A DNA stretch of 64,000 nucleotides from Candidatus Hebobacterum abditum (GCA_029821875.1 JALGXW010000005.1:62001-126000), one strand, 5' to 3'; shown: positions 37,576 to 46,786, counted from the first letter of the stretch. The notes: generated from the letters alone by a model not told the origin. Made by a program: numbers and translations.

Positions 37576-38910
37576 ATGACCTACAAGGAAGCTGTCGCTT
37601 ATCTCGAATCGCTCATTGACTATGAGCGAACTCCCGCCGGCGCGGCCGCCACGCGCGTGTGGAACCTCGACCGCACCCTCCACATGCTGCGCGCGGTCGA
37701 AGATCCTCATGTAAGGCTGCCCTGTCTCCACATCGCTGGCACGAAGGGGAAGGGATCGACGGCGGCGATGGCGGCTGCCATCTTCACCGCCGCGGGGCAC
37801 CGAACGGGTCTATACACTTCGCCTCACCTAATCACCTTCCGGGAGCGCATCCGCATCGACGACCGGCTCATTCCGGAGCGCGACGTCGTGGGTCTTGTTC
37901 AGCAGGTGCGGCCTCTTATCGAATCCATGCGGGAAACCGAGATGGGTCCTCCGTCCTTCCACGAGGCGTATACGCTGCTGGCCTTCCTCCACTTCGTCCG
38001 CGAGGAAGCTGACTTCGCGGTCATCGAGACCGGCCTCGGCGGGAGGTTGGACGCGACGAATGTCGTCCGCCCTGTCGCGTGCGGGCTGACGCGCATCGGC
38101 CTCGACCACACCGCTGAGCTTGGAGATACGATCGAGGAAATCGCCCGCGAGAAGGCCGGCATCATCAAGCCGGGCGTGTCCGTCATATCCGCTCCTCAGG
38201 AGCCATCGGTCCTGGAGGTGTTCCAGGAGGTCGCGCTAGAGCGCGGTGCGCAACTCCTGGTCGTGGGCGAGTCGCCCGCTCCTCGCGTTTCCGAACTCCG
38301 ACAGGACAAGAGTCATCAGCTCATCACCATTGAGGGCAGGCAGAGGCTGTACGCTGACCTCAAGTGCCCCCTCCTAGGCGCGCACCAGGCAGAGAATGCT
38401 GCCCTAGCCATCGGCCTGGTCGAGATCGCCGAGCAGCACGGGCTCGAGGTAGGGGAGGAGGCCATCCGAAAGGGCCTCGCCGAGGTGCGCTGGCCCGGGC
38501 GATTCCAGATCGTAAGCCGTCGTCCCACGATCATCCTCGACGGCGCCCACGACGAACTCGGCGCCGCCGCTCTCGTTCGCACGCTCGAGGCAACCATCCC
38601 GGGCCGGCGCATCATCCTCGTGCTCGGCCTCCACGGCGACAAGGACGCATCCGCGATCGCCGGGCAGCTCTGCCCTGTGGCCGATCGTGTGATCTGTACG
38701 GCCAGCTCGTCGCCGCGTGCTCTCGAGGCCGAGGAACTCCAGCGCGTCGTGTTCCGCCTCTGCGAGCACACGTCTGCCTATACCCCCGTCGCCGCCGCCG
38801 TGCGCGCCGCCATCGCACAGGCGACACAGAGCGATGCAGTCGTCATCACGGGCTCCCTCTACGTCGTAGGCGAGGCAATGCAGGCGCTGGGGGCGGCGGA
38901 GGTCGAGTGA
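37576..38910 (+). CDS. folC: Folylpolyglutamate / dihydrofolate synthase
   Basis: FolC attaches glutamate to (dihydro)folates. The 444-aa protein has the Mur-ligase P-loop HIAGTKGKGSTAAM, TGLYTSPHLITFRERIRID, the FAVIETGLGGRLDATNVV motif, GLDHTAELGDTIEEIAREKAGIIKPG with the carbamylated-Lys neighbourhood, and WPGRFQIVSRRPTIILDGAHDELGAAAL in the C-terminal domain. The length is typical. The ATG at 37576 has no obvious strong ribosome site. It supports the folate pool used by purH and glyA. Confidence 0.96.
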   Translation: MTYKEAVAYLESLIDYERTPAGAAATRVWNLDRTLHMLRAVEDPHVRLPCLHIAGTKGKGSTAAMAAAIFTAAGHRTGLYTSPHLITFRERIRIDDRLIPERDVVGLVQQVRPLIESMRETEMGPPSFHEAYTLLAFLHFVREEADFAVIETGLGGRLDATNVVRPVACGLTRIGLDHTAELGDTIEEIAREKAGIIKPGVSVISAPQEPSVLEVFQEVALERGAQLLVVGESPAPRVSELRQDKSHQLITIEGRQRLYADLKCPLLGAHQAENAALAIGLVEIAEQHGLEVGEEAIRKGLAEVRWPGRFQIVSRRPTIILDGAHDELGAAALVRTLEATIPGRRIILVLGLHGDKDASAIAGQLCPVADRVICTASSSPRALEAEELQRVVFRLCEHTSAYTPVAAAVRAAIAQATQSDAVVITGSLYVVGEAMQALGAAEVE

Positions 38911-38988
38911 GCCGCTCGGCCGCGGGAGTGGTGTGCCGAGGATGCCAGCAGGCGGGCCGCCCGAAGATGGCGAATGGTACGATAACAG

Positions 38989-39011
38989 GGGGCTGACTGC
39001 ATGTCAGCCCC
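38989..39011 (+). other. Hairpin upstream of the Fe-S protein gene
   Basis: GGGGCTGAC (38989-38997) and GTCAGCCCC (39003-39011) form a perfect 9-bp stem with a 5-nt loop. No T-tract follows. It lies 25 nt before the predicted start of the next gene and could act as a partial terminator or operator. Confidence 0.55.
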
Positions 39012-39035
39012 GTACTCTGTCCGGGAGCGCCTTCC

Positions 39036-40325
39036 TTGGGAAAGGCTCCGCCGCTCGTCGAGAAGATCGCCGACGAGCTCGACAAGTGTAATCGCTGTGG
39101 CTTCTGCCAGACTCGCTGCCCGGTCTATCGCATGACGGGCCGCGAGTCGTCGGTCGCTCGTGGACATCTCGCGCGGCTGCGGGCGACGGTGTCGGGCGAG
39201 CTTCCGCTCGACGGAGAGATCCGCGAGCCGCTGTTCGAATGTCTGATGTGCAGGGCCTGCACCGCCGAGTGCCCTCCGGCCATCGAGACCGACCGCGTCG
39301 TATTCGCCGCGCGGGCGAGCTACCTGGCAGAGCGCCAGTCCGCCCTCCAGCGGTTTGTCTTCCGCACCGTGCTCGCGCATCCGCGGCTGTTGAGGACGGG
39401 CGCGCGGGTGCTCGGGTGGCTGAAGCGCACGCGGCTGACCGTGTTCTCCAAGCTGCTGCGCCTGCTGCCGGGGCTCGACCGGGGCTACTCGGAAGCGCCC
39501 GCGTGGATGCCGGTGCCGAAGACGTTCCTCCGGCCGCGACTGACGCGGCGCGCGAAGTCACAGACGGGGACGAGGCGAGTCACCTACTTCGTGGGCTGTT
39601 CCATCGACTATGCGTTTCCAGAGGTAGGCGAGTCCACGATCGACGTGCTGGAGGCCGTGGGCTGTGAGGTGGAGGTGGCTGACAACGTCTGCTGCGGGCT
39701 GCCGCCCTACTCCTACGGCGACCTCGAATCCGCGCGAGAGCTGGCGGAAAGGAACATCTTGGCGCTGGCGGCGGCCGAGGGCGAGGCGATCGTCACCGAT
39801 TGCGCGAGCTGCGCCTCGTTTCTGAAGGATTATCCGGAGCTGTGGGAGGAAGGCGATCCCGCGCGGGCGGCGGCAGAGGAGGTGGCCGGCCGCGTGAAGG
39901 ACTTGTCCGAGTTCCTCGCGGGGCTGGACCCCACCGCGCTGGAGCCGGTCGAGGCGGTGGTGACGTTCCACGATCCGTGTCACCTCGGGCGCTATCAGGG
40001 CATCGTGGCTGAGCCGCGCGAGCTTCTTCAGCGCGTCCCCGGGGTGGAGTTCCGCGAGCTGCCCGAGGCGGATTGGTGCTGTGGCGGCGCTGGCAGCTAC
40101 TCGATGTCTCATCACGACCTTTCCATGCAGATCCTGGAGCGGAAGATGCGGAACATCGAGGCCACCAGCGCGCAGATCGTGGTCACGCCCTGCCCTGCGT
40201 GCATCATGCAGCTTCGCTACGGGGCGGAGAAGTTCGGCGTCCCGGTTGAGGTGCTGCATCTGTCCGAGCTGCTCCGGCGCGCACTACCGGAGGGTGGTGG
40301 CTTGTCTGCCGGGACTGTGACTTGA
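39036..40325 (+). CDS. Glycolate oxidase iron-sulfur subunit-like (GlcF/LutA type) protein
   Basis: The 429-aa protein carries two 4Fe-4S ferredoxin motifs (Cys18/21/24/28 in CNRCGFCQTRCP and Cys69/72/75/79 in CLMCRACTAECP). Two CCG domains follow, with VGCSIDYAFPEVGES..., DNVCCGLPPYSYGD, FHDPCHLGRYQG and ADWCCGGAGSYSMSH...VVTPCPACIMQL. This is the architecture of GlcF and related electron-transfer subunits of 2-hydroxyacid oxidases or heterodisulfide-type complexes. The TTG start at 39036 gives the expected N-terminus. No FAD-binding partner (GlcD) is next to it in this window; folC is upstream and the downstream genes run the other way. Confidence 0.87.
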   Translation: MGKAPPLVEKIADELDKCNRCGFCQTRCPVYRMTGRESSVARGHLARLRATVSGELPLDGEIREPLFECLMCRACTAECPPAIETDRVVFAARASYLAERQSALQRFVFRTVLAHPRLLRTGARVLGWLKRTRLTVFSKLLRLLPGLDRGYSEAPAWMPVPKTFLRPRLTRRAKSQTGTRRVTYFVGCSIDYAFPEVGESTIDVLEAVGCEVEVADNVCCGLPPYSYGDLESARELAERNILALAAAEGEAIVTDCASCASFLKDYPELWEEGDPARAAAEEVAGRVKDLSEFLAGLDPTALEPVEAVVTFHDPCHLGRYQGIVAEPRELLQRVPGVEFRELPEADWCCGGAGSYSMSHHDLSMQILERKMRNIEATSAQIVVTPCPACIMQLRYGAEKFGVPVEVLHLSELLRRALPEGGGLSAGTVT

Positions 40326-40343
40326 GGCGCAGGGCCCTCCGAC

Positions 40344-40985
40344 CTAGACGACCTGCGTTCCGTCCGAGGCCGTTGTGCTGGCCGGTACGTAGAACGGATT
40401 CCGGCGAAAGATATCCCCGAGGATCACGCTTGGATGTGTCTGCATGGCCGTGACGATCATGTCTCCCGAGACCTGCCGGTAGTCGTACTGACAGACCATC
40501 ACAAGTGCGAGGCCTGCGACGTCTCGCGTGAGGCGCCGCTCGAAGTCCTCCCATAGCCTCATATCCACCCGCCCGGCTGTCAGCCACGACACATCAGTGG
40601 CGACGCGCATGGTACGGTACCCCTCGCGCTCATTGTCCTTCGCCAACGCCGCGAGGAGGTCGAGCGTGCGGTCCGGCTCGAACACACCGCCCTGAAGATA
40701 GAAGTCCAATTCGGAGAGTATGAGTAGCTGGCTCGAGGCCTCCAGTGTCGCGGGATCGCCGCCCATGCCTACCAGCGCTCGACGAAGCCCCTCCGCAGAC
40801 TCCTCAGGCGACACCCACACACACCTCTGCTCGGCCGCGATACCCGTTGCGATGAAGGGGCCCATGACCTCCATCTGCTGTATCCGGCTCTCGAAGATGG
40901 CGCAGATGTGATCCCCCCAGGCGAAGCTGAAACTTGCATAGCCGAAATCTGTCGGACCTGGCACGGGGATGGGTTGCCCTCGCAA
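40344..40985 (-). CDS. MEDS-domain (DcmR-like) sensory protein
   Basis: The 213-aa protein matches the MEDS domain, a ligand- or signal-sensing module found in DcmR and in methanogen/methylotroph regulators. Seen features are WGDHICAIFESRIQQMEVMGPFIATGIAAEQRCVWVSPEES at residues about 23-63, DFYLQGGVFEPDRTLDLL and a C-terminal VCQYDYRQVSGDMIVTAMQTHPSVILGD. No separate helix-turn-helix or kinase domain is present, so it is a stand-alone sensor domain that may signal through a partner. The ATG at 40985 is close behind the upstream cytidylate kinase-like gene (5 nt gap), so the two are one transcript. Confidence 0.8.
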   Translation of the reverse strand: MRGQPIPVPGPTDFGYASFSFAWGDHICAIFESRIQQMEVMGPFIATGIAAEQRCVWVSPEESAEGLRRALVGMGGDPATLEASSQLLILSELDFYLQGGVFEPDRTLDLLAALAKDNEREGYRTMRVATDVSWLTAGRVDMRLWEDFERRLTRDVAGLALVMVCQYDYRQVSGDMIVTAMQTHPSVILGDIFRRNPFYVPASTTASDGTQVV

Positions 40986-40990
40986 TTGGA

Positions 40991-41758
40991 CTAGAGAGCC
41001 GAGCGACGCTCGCAGTGACGCCAGACAACTTCGCTCACGCGGGGGAAGCGCGGTCTGCGCTGGAACCGCATCACGTGGCTGAGGAAGTCCTGTGGCGCGT
41101 CATGCGCCGCGACGCGATGCTGCGACTTGCGTCGGGCCGCAGGGAGGATGATGTCGGCCACTTCCTCGGGCGCAAGCTCGGCCGTGTTGAGGGTGAGGTC
41201 ATAGTGATATGGCGCGTCGATATCGGCGTCGAAGCTCCGGCGAACAAACCGCGCTCTCGACCGGTCGCTGGCCCGCAGAAGTTGCTGTGCCTGGGAGCGG
41301 AAGATCCCTTGCCGCTGAACCAGGCGCGCGACTCGGCAGGGCATCGGTGCGACAACTCGGACGTGGAGCGTGCCGGGATCGGTAAGGATGAACGCTGCGC
41401 CGCGACCAACGAGCAGGACGTTGTCCTCTCTCTCGAGGGCGAGAACGGCCTGTATCAGGCGACGCAGGTACATGCCGTGGCTGACGGAGGTGCGCCACTC
41501 GGTGATGACGGCCTCTATGGGGCCGGGCATCGCCTCGTCGAAGACGGCGAGCTGCGCAACTGGCAGTCCTTCTCGCTGCGCGATGCGTTCGAGGATCGCC
41601 CGATCGGCCAGATGGAGATCGGCCCGCTCTGCTACCAGGCGCGCAATCTCCTCCCCCTGCGATTCCGCCTGTCGAGACAGCGTTATGACCAACGGACGCG
41701 GCTCCTCGCTGTATCTGTTCGCCGCGAGGGCGCCCCACTCCCTCGCTCGACCAGGCAC
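40991..41758 (-). CDS. Cytidylate kinase-like P-loop family protein
   Basis: The 255-aa product belongs to the cytidylate-kinase-like family. The N-terminal LVITLSRQAESQGEEIARLVAER replaces the usual GxxGSGK loop with a family-type SRQxxSxG loop. LLVGRGAAFILTDPG and RVVAPMPCRVARLVQR... follow, then a C-terminal YDLTLNTAELAPEEVADIIL. Members of this group are often annotated as cytidylate kinases without proof. The GTG start at 41758 is used because the nearby ATGs are out of frame. It runs directly into the MEDS sensor gene. Confidence 0.78.
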   Translation of the reverse strand: MPGRAREWGALAANRYSEEPRPLVITLSRQAESQGEEIARLVAERADLHLADRAILERIAQREGLPVAQLAVFDEAMPGPIEAVITEWRTSVSHGMYLRRLIQAVLALEREDNVLLVGRGAAFILTDPGTLHVRVVAPMPCRVARLVQRQGIFRSQAQQLLRASDRSRARFVRRSFDADIDAPYHYDLTLNTAELAPEEVADIILPAARRKSQHRVAAHDAPQDFLSHVMRFQRRPRFPRVSEVVWRHCERRSAL

Positions 41759-41852
41759 ATCATCCCCCCGGCGGCCCTCCCTTGTCTCCGAACGGCACCA
41801 TCAGTGAGCAGAGGCGCTCCGTGGGCTACGCCCCAGTCAGTCCCTCTTCGGA

Positions 41853-42689
41853 CTACTCTTCCTCGTACTGCTCGTCGCCGAGCTCCTCTGTCCCCTCGTA
41901 GTACTCCGCCTCTACTTCCTCGTACTGCTCGGCGTAGGCCTGCGCCAGCGCTCGTTCTACGGCCACGGCAATGGCCGCCTGTGCGGCCGCTGCCTCGGCC
42001 GCATCCAAGCGACGAAGCTGTTCGATGGTCTGAGCGCCCACTGGGTCCAGAGAGAGCGCAGCGTATATCCACTCGCGGGCGTCGGCGACATCTCCCTCTG
42101 TCTCTGCGATGGTGCTGAGGAGCAGCGCGGCCTCTATCTTATGGCCTGCCTCGAGTTCCGGCTCGTCGGCCCAGATGCCCTTGAGTATCCCCTGGGCCTC
42201 GAAGGCATGCCCGAAGTCGAAGAGGGCCGCTGCGAGGTCAAGTAGATAGTCGCCGTTCCCGGGCGCAAGCTCTGCGGCCTTTCTCAGCGCCTGGAGTCCC
42301 TCCTCCGGGTCGCTTGCCAGCCCCTGCATCGCACGGCTCAGCGTCTCGGTCTTCGCGCCGCTCTGTGCGTCGAACGTGATCTGCTCAATCTCGACGACTC
42401 CGTAGGCGTACAGCAGCCAGCTTCCGAGCAGGTAGTGCGCGTCGGCCGAGTCGGGATTCTCCGCCACCAGATCCTGTGCGTGCTCCAGCCCGCGGTCAGC
42501 CAAGAGCTGCAGCTCACCCAGTTCTGCCGGTGTGCCGGGCCTGACCTCCAAGATGGCCCCCAGCGCAACGTTCCGGTCGAAGTCCGCCATCGCTTGCTCG
42601 AGCAGCGACGCACTCTCTTCGACCGGCTCGGCCCCCCATACGGTGGCTACCATTGTCACCAGCAGCAGTGCTGCTGCAAGCCGCTTCAT
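41853..42689 (-). CDS. Exported TPR protein with acidic Tyr/Glu tail
   Basis: The 278-aa protein has a signal peptide (MKRLAAALLLVTMVATVWGA) and TPR-like helices across about 25-220 (for example EQAMADFDRNVALGAILE, ADAHYLLGSWLLYAYGV and EGLQALRKAAELAPGNGDYLLDLAAALFDFG). It ends with a very acidic tail of E, Y and G (about 250-278). Its first 120 residues parallel the adjacent thioredoxin protein, so the two look like tandem paralogues. The stop is 94 bp before the cytidylate kinase-like gene. No enzyme motif is visible. Confidence 0.75.
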   Translation of the reverse strand: MKRLAAALLLVTMVATVWGAEPVEESASLLEQAMADFDRNVALGAILEVRPGTPAELGELQLLADRGLEHAQDLVAENPDSADAHYLLGSWLLYAYGVVEIEQITFDAQSGAKTETLSRAMQGLASDPEEGLQALRKAAELAPGNGDYLLDLAAALFDFGHAFEAQGILKGIWADEPELEAGHKIEAALLLSTIAETEGDVADAREWIYAALSLDPVGAQTIEQLRRLDAAEAAAAQAAIAVAVERALAQAYAEQYEEVEAEYYEGTEELGDEQYEEE

Positions 42690-42716
42690 GTCACGTCCCT
42701 CCGGACCTGGGGCAAG

Positions 42717-43769
42717 CTAGTGATTCGGCACCGCCCGGCGGAGCTCCTCCAGATAGCGGGCACTTGGTCGGTACCCCACAATGCGATGGAGTTCTCGCCC
42801 CGTGTGGTCGAGCACGACTGTCGTTGGATAGCCGTCCACCCCGTAGGCGGACGTGAGATCCTTCCGCTGATCGCCATCAACCTTGATGCACACAAACTGG
42901 CGACAGAACGAGATCACCTCGGGATTCGGGAAGACGTTGCTCTCCATCTTCCGACACCAGCCGCACCAGCTGGTGGAGAAGTCTATGAGCATGGGCTTCT
43001 TCTCGTTGGCGGCGAGCGCCTTGCCCGCCTCGTAGCTCAGCCAGGCTATCCGGGGCTGCGCCGCCACGATGTCCGCGAGCCGCTGGCCTGCGTCTTCGTG
43101 TTGAGGGTCATACCTGACGGCCTCCTGAAGCCAACGCATTTCAGCATCCGGCTGATTCTGTCGGCTGGCGCAGTCGGCCAGCAGGCACGCGCAGCGAGCG
43201 CACTGCGAGTTCGACATTGATGACCGATGGTCCCACAGGGAGAGCGCCTGCTCCTGGCAGCCGCCGATGTCCTCGCATGCATAGAGCGCTTCAGCGTAGT
43301 CGAGGAAGTAGTCCAGCCTGTTCTTCTCCAGCCGCAGCGCCGCTCGAAGTTCGGCGAGGCCCTCTTCGCAGTCCTTAGCGCCCCCGCGTCGGAGAACCGT
43401 CTCCATCGCGGGCTCGGAGTCATCTGCAGAGGCCTCCTCTGGGGCCGGGTCGGCCGGAACTGAGACCGGACGGTAGGCCATGCATAGGAAGATCCCGGCC
43501 ATCCGATGCGCCTCCGCGGAGCGCGGATGAAGGGAGGCGTACTCCCGCGCCTTGCCGAGGCCTTCCTGGAAGAGGCGCTCTGCCTCGGCTGTCTCTTCGG
43601 CGCTCGCGGGTCTCCCCTCAAGCGACCTGCCGAGCGCGACGTTCTGTTCGTATGCCTCCCGCGCCTCGACCAGCTCGGCGGCAGACTCCTGGGCGGTCGC
43701 CCAGGTCGGCGCAGCCGTCGCTACGAGGCAAAGTGCCACAGCAGTTGAAATCAAGCATACCCCTCTCAT
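42717..43769 (-). CDS. Exported TPR-thioredoxin fusion protein
   Basis: I place the start at ATG 43769, 6 nt after a GGAGG site; longer frames begin in the neighbouring spacer. The 350-aa product has a signal peptide (MRGVCLISTAVALCLVATAAPTWA). A TPR region (about 25-215) follows that parallels the neighbouring TPR gene. A C-terminal thioredoxin domain carries WCGWC at about residue 264, a redox CxxC that would act on periplasmic disulfides. The downstream cis-Pro segment GYPTTVVLD is intact. It may reduce or isomerise disulfides of TPR-bound substrates. It is separated from its paralogue by 27 bp, so they are probably one operon. Confidence 0.82.
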   Translation of the reverse strand: MRGVCLISTAVALCLVATAAPTWATAQESAAELVEAREAYEQNVALGRSLEGRPASAEETAEAERLFQEGLGKAREYASLHPRSAEAHRMAGIFLCMAYRPVSVPADPAPEEASADDSEPAMETVLRRGGAKDCEEGLAELRAALRLEKNRLDYFLDYAEALYACEDIGGCQEQALSLWDHRSSMSNSQCARCACLLADCASRQNQPDAEMRWLQEAVRYDPQHEDAGQRLADIVAAQPRIAWLSYEAGKALAANEKKPMLIDFSTSWCGWCRKMESNVFPNPEVISFCRQFVCIKVDGDQRKDLTSAYGVDGYPTTVVLDHTGRELHRIVGYRPSARYLEELRRAVPNH

Positions 43770-43909
43770 TGCCATCCTCCGTCGCCGCCCCTCGACGCCC
43801 GCCTCGCACGGGGGCCCTATGCTCGGAGTTCTGCAGGGCTCACCGCATCCCTGGTCGCGGGGGCGCCTGCATAGGCCCGTATGCGCACGGGGCGAGGAGC
43901 CGAGATCGG

Positions 43910-44869
43910 CTACGCCGAGGGATCGGCTGTCTCTTCGCCCTGGTGAGGCACCAAGTGGATGAGCTCGTCGGTCCGGCAAGGCTCCTTCTCCGTCTGTATG
44001 GTGGTCTCCGTGATCCCAAATCGCACCCGGAGCTCGTCATTGACCGCCTTGGCGATCTCGTCTCTGGCTGCCGCCGTTCGGTCTCCCACCGTGATGTGAA
44101 CGCTGAGTGCCAGCAGGTTGGAGCAGATCGTCCATATGTGGAGGTCGTGGATGTCCTCCACCCCGGGCGTCGCGCGGATCACATCTGCAGCCGCATGCAA
44201 ATCGATGCCGGGCGGCACCCCTTCGAGGAGGATGTGAGCTGTGTCTTTCAGGAGGCGGAGAGATCCAACAAGGACCGCGAGGGCGATGACTATGCCCAGG
44301 ATGGGGTCCACGATGTACCAGCCGGTCGGCAGCATGATGACCGCCGCTACTACCACGCCGACGCTCCCCGCGAGGTCTGCCATGACGTGAAGGTAAGCAC
44401 TGCGTATGTTGAGGTCCTCGCGCGCGTGGCCGCGCAGGCGGAAGACGATAACGGCGTTTGCGAGCAGTCCGGCGACCGCTACCCCGAGCATTCCGGCCAC
44501 CCGGACTTCTGGCGGTTCCTGCAGACGAGCAATGGCCTCCCGCACCAGATAGCCGGAGACGGCTAGCAGCAGCAGGCCGTTGGCCAGGGCCGCCAGGACC
44601 TCCGCCCGATGCCAGCCGAAGGTGCGCTCCTTCGTGACCGGCCGCGCCGCCAGCAGCACTGCGCCGAAGCTGAGGGCGAGCGACACCAGATCAGTCAGCA
44701 CGTGCGCTGCGTCGCTGAGCAACGCGATGCTTCGCGTCCACACCCCACCGACTACCTCGGCGATCAGCACCGCGGCAGTCAAGGCGACGGCGAAGGCGAG
44801 TCTGCTTCGCACTAGCTCGGCGCCTCCCCGCCTCGAAGCGCGCCCGTTATCCATGGTCTCAGAGCACAT
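43910..44869 (-). CDS. Cation diffusion facilitator (CzcD-like) efflux protein
   Basis: The 319-aa inner-membrane protein has six transmembrane helices. The two metal-site HxxxD motifs are HVLTD (in SDAAHVLTDLVS, TM2) and HVMAD (TM5). A C-terminal cytoplasmic domain follows (GVPPGIDLHAAADVIRATPGVEDIHDLHIW, LALSVHITV) with the typical IHDLHIW motif, but it lacks a long His-rich loop between TM4 and TM5. I place the start at ATG 44869; the longer frame only extends into the adjacent gene. Zn, Co or Cd efflux is likely. No metal-regulated repressor is adjacent. Confidence 0.92.
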   Translation of the reverse strand: MCSETMDNGRASRRGGAELVRSRLAFAVALTAAVLIAEVVGGVWTRSIALLSDAAHVLTDLVSLALSFGAVLLAARPVTKERTFGWHRAEVLAALANGLLLLAVSGYLVREAIARLQEPPEVRVAGMLGVAVAGLLANAVIVFRLRGHAREDLNIRSAYLHVMADLAGSVGVVVAAVIMLPTGWYIVDPILGIVIALAVLVGSLRLLKDTAHILLEGVPPGIDLHAAADVIRATPGVEDIHDLHIWTICSNLLALSVHITVGDRTAAARDEIAKAVNDELRVRFGITETTIQTEKEPCRTDELIHLVPHQGEETADPSA

Positions 44870-44912
44870 GCCGATCAGCCTGCCCGAAGTCGCAGTCCGT
44901 CGCCACGGGTCT

Positions 44913-46010
44913 TCACATCCCCGTGTCGGTCTCAGGGTCGCTGGCCCAACCGACGAGCGAGAGGCGGCCCGCGCTGGTCGGAAGCTGATAGACTCTCCGG
45001 GCCCATCCTCCCGAGGCATGATACAGCCAGATGATCTGCTGATCCCCGATGGTCGCCTGTACGGCAAGCCACTGCAGGTCATCTGAGTACGCCAAAGCCG
45101 TGACCGTGCCCTTCGCCGAGAACTCCTCGACTTTGATGCCGTCCGGCAGCCTCAGAACTGAGATCGGCCCGCCGCCCCTGTGACCTGTGGCAGTCTCCAG
45201 GGCAACGGTGATCTGGTTCCGCTCCGGCCCCCAGGCAAGCGAGTTGGCGCGACAATCGGAGATTCGGCGCGTGCGGCGCGCCCCGATATCCGCGAGGTAG
45301 AGGCCCGCAGCCGAGAGCTGGGCCTCGTCCACGGTGTGCTCGTCGCCCTGCGGTCGAACAACGTAGGCAAGCAGCCTCGCGTCGGGCGACCAGGCCAGAT
45401 CGGCCACCTCCATCCACTCGCCGGGCAAAGGCACGCGCCATTCCTCGGCACCCGTGGCAGACAAGACCCGGATGGCGGGCCGCTCCAGGCGCTCATCGCC
45501 AATCCGGAGCGCAGGGAGGGCGATTCGGCTGCCATCGGGGCTCACCGCGAAGAGCGGGGCCCGGTTCCAGAGGCCGTAGGGCGACGCGTCGCTGAAGCAC
45601 AGGGGCACGGGGAAGATGGGCTCCCATTCGGCTGCATCTTCGCCTGCGGTGAGCCTCAACCGGGAGAGGGCATCTGAGCAGGCGGCCTGCGACTCGACCT
45701 CCGCGGGGCCCCTCATAGCGTAGACCGTCGAGCTCCCGGTGATTCTCACTGCGCCGAGGACGTCCGAACTGGCGATTCTCACGAGGACGCGTCGGTCGCC
45801 GGCGCCGTCCTGGTAGATGCTCCGTCCCGTGCCGCTCTTGATATCGCGCAAGGAGAGGGTGGTGACCGGCGGGTGTTGTGCCGTATCGGTGAGGGCCAGC
45901 ACGAGCTTTAGGCCTGGCAGGGAGGCGTCTGCTTGGAGGCACTGGGGCGAGAGCAATGCGCCCAGGAGCAGAACGCCGAGCAGTCGCTTTCTGAGGCTTA
46001 GGGTCACCAT
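44913..46010 (-). CDS. Exported beta-propeller (TolB/WD40-like) protein
   Basis: The start at ATG 46010 gives 365 aa with a signal peptide (RKRLLGVLLLGALLSPQCLQA). The body has repeating propeller blades with DxxxLAYxV-type lines: LAWSPDARLLAYVVRPQ, SLAWGPERNQITVALETATG and TALAYSDDLQWLAVQATIGDQQIIWLYHAS. This is the repeat style of PD40/TolB-type propellers. Its partners are unknown. It stands between the cation efflux gene and the DJ-1-like gene with small gaps. Confidence 0.7.
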   Translation of the reverse strand: MVTLSLRKRLLGVLLLGALLSPQCLQADASLPGLKLVLALTDTAQHPPVTTLSLRDIKSGTGRSIYQDGAGDRRVLVRIASSDVLGAVRITGSSTVYAMRGPAEVESQAACSDALSRLRLTAGEDAAEWEPIFPVPLCFSDASPYGLWNRAPLFAVSPDGSRIALPALRIGDERLERPAIRVLSATGAEEWRVPLPGEWMEVADLAWSPDARLLAYVVRPQGDEHTVDEAQLSAAGLYLADIGARRTRRISDCRANSLAWGPERNQITVALETATGHRGGGPISVLRLPDGIKVEEFSAKGTVTALAYSDDLQWLAVQATIGDQQIIWLYHASGGWARRVYQLPTSAGRLSLVGWASDPETDTGM

Positions 46011-46126
46011 AGCGATGTCGCCTGAATACGCTTTCTTCTGCGGCAACGCGGGATGCATCTGACCGTTGAGACCGAGCTTCCCGCGCGGAAAACCAAACCT
46101 ACTGAAGCCGCAGGTGGCATCACAGC

Positions 46127-46786
46127 CTAAGTAGAGGGCTGCTTGTACGTGCGCGCCAGTGTACGCGCAACGGCCGCGGCGAACTCATCGGCGGCAGCAG
46201 GGCCATTGCCAGTGATGATCTGACCGTCCACCTCTACGTCGGCGCCCGTGTACGTCGCGCCCTGCGCCCGCAGTCGTCCGGACTCCGTCTTCCAGACCGT
46301 GGCCTTCTTCCCGTCGAGGACCCCCGCGTTGGCGAGGGTCACGGGGGCAAGGCAAATGGCCGCGACGATCTTGCCCTGCTCGGCCGCTTGTCGCGCCACC
46401 GCGTGAGCCGTGTCGTCGTTCCAGTACTCCTCCGCGCCTGTTCCGCCCACGAAGACGACTGCCTGGAACTCCTCCGGAGCGACCTCGCTCAGCAGCATGT
46501 CCGGCTGCACCGTCCCGCCTAGCATCCCCGTTGCCTCGTCGAGAGAGGATGACGCAACGACGACCTCAGCGCCGGCCTTCTCCAACAGCGCCTTCGGCTC
46601 GAACAGCTCCTCATCTCGGAAGTCACGCTGACTGATGACCATGAACACGCGCATGTCGCTGAGATCGGGCAGCAGTGTCTCACCTGCCGCGCCCGCTGGC
46701 GCACTGCGGGTCTGTCCCGCGCCTTGTGGTCCACACCCGCATGCGAACAGCAGACAGATGAGCAGGGAAGCGGCGTAGACGCGCAT
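46127..46786 (-). CDS. DJ-1/PfpI-family protein, probable lipoprotein
   Basis: I place the start at ATG 46786, behind GGTGAGGTGA. The longer frame reaches into the tRNA gene upstream and is artefactual. The 219-aa product starts MRVYAASLLICLLFACGCGPQ, a lipoprotein-like signal with Cys16 or Cys18 as candidate lipidation residues. The DJ-1/PfpI domain (about 40-215) carries VVFVGGTGAEEYWNDDTA and IVAAICLAPVTLANAGVL. The nucleophilic Cys is present, but the residue after it is Leu instead of the His of classic PfpI proteases, as in several relatives. Protease, chaperone or glyoxalase activity cannot be chosen from sequence. Confidence 0.82.
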   Translation of the reverse strand: MRVYAASLLICLLFACGCGPQGAGQTRSAPAGAAGETLLPDLSDMRVFMVISQRDFRDEELFEPKALLEKAGAEVVVASSSLDEATGMLGGTVQPDMLLSEVAPEEFQAVVFVGGTGAEEYWNDDTAHAVARQAAEQGKIVAAICLAPVTLANAGVLDGKKATVWKTESGRLRAQGATYTGADVEVDGQIITGNGPAAADEFAAAVARTLARTYKQPST

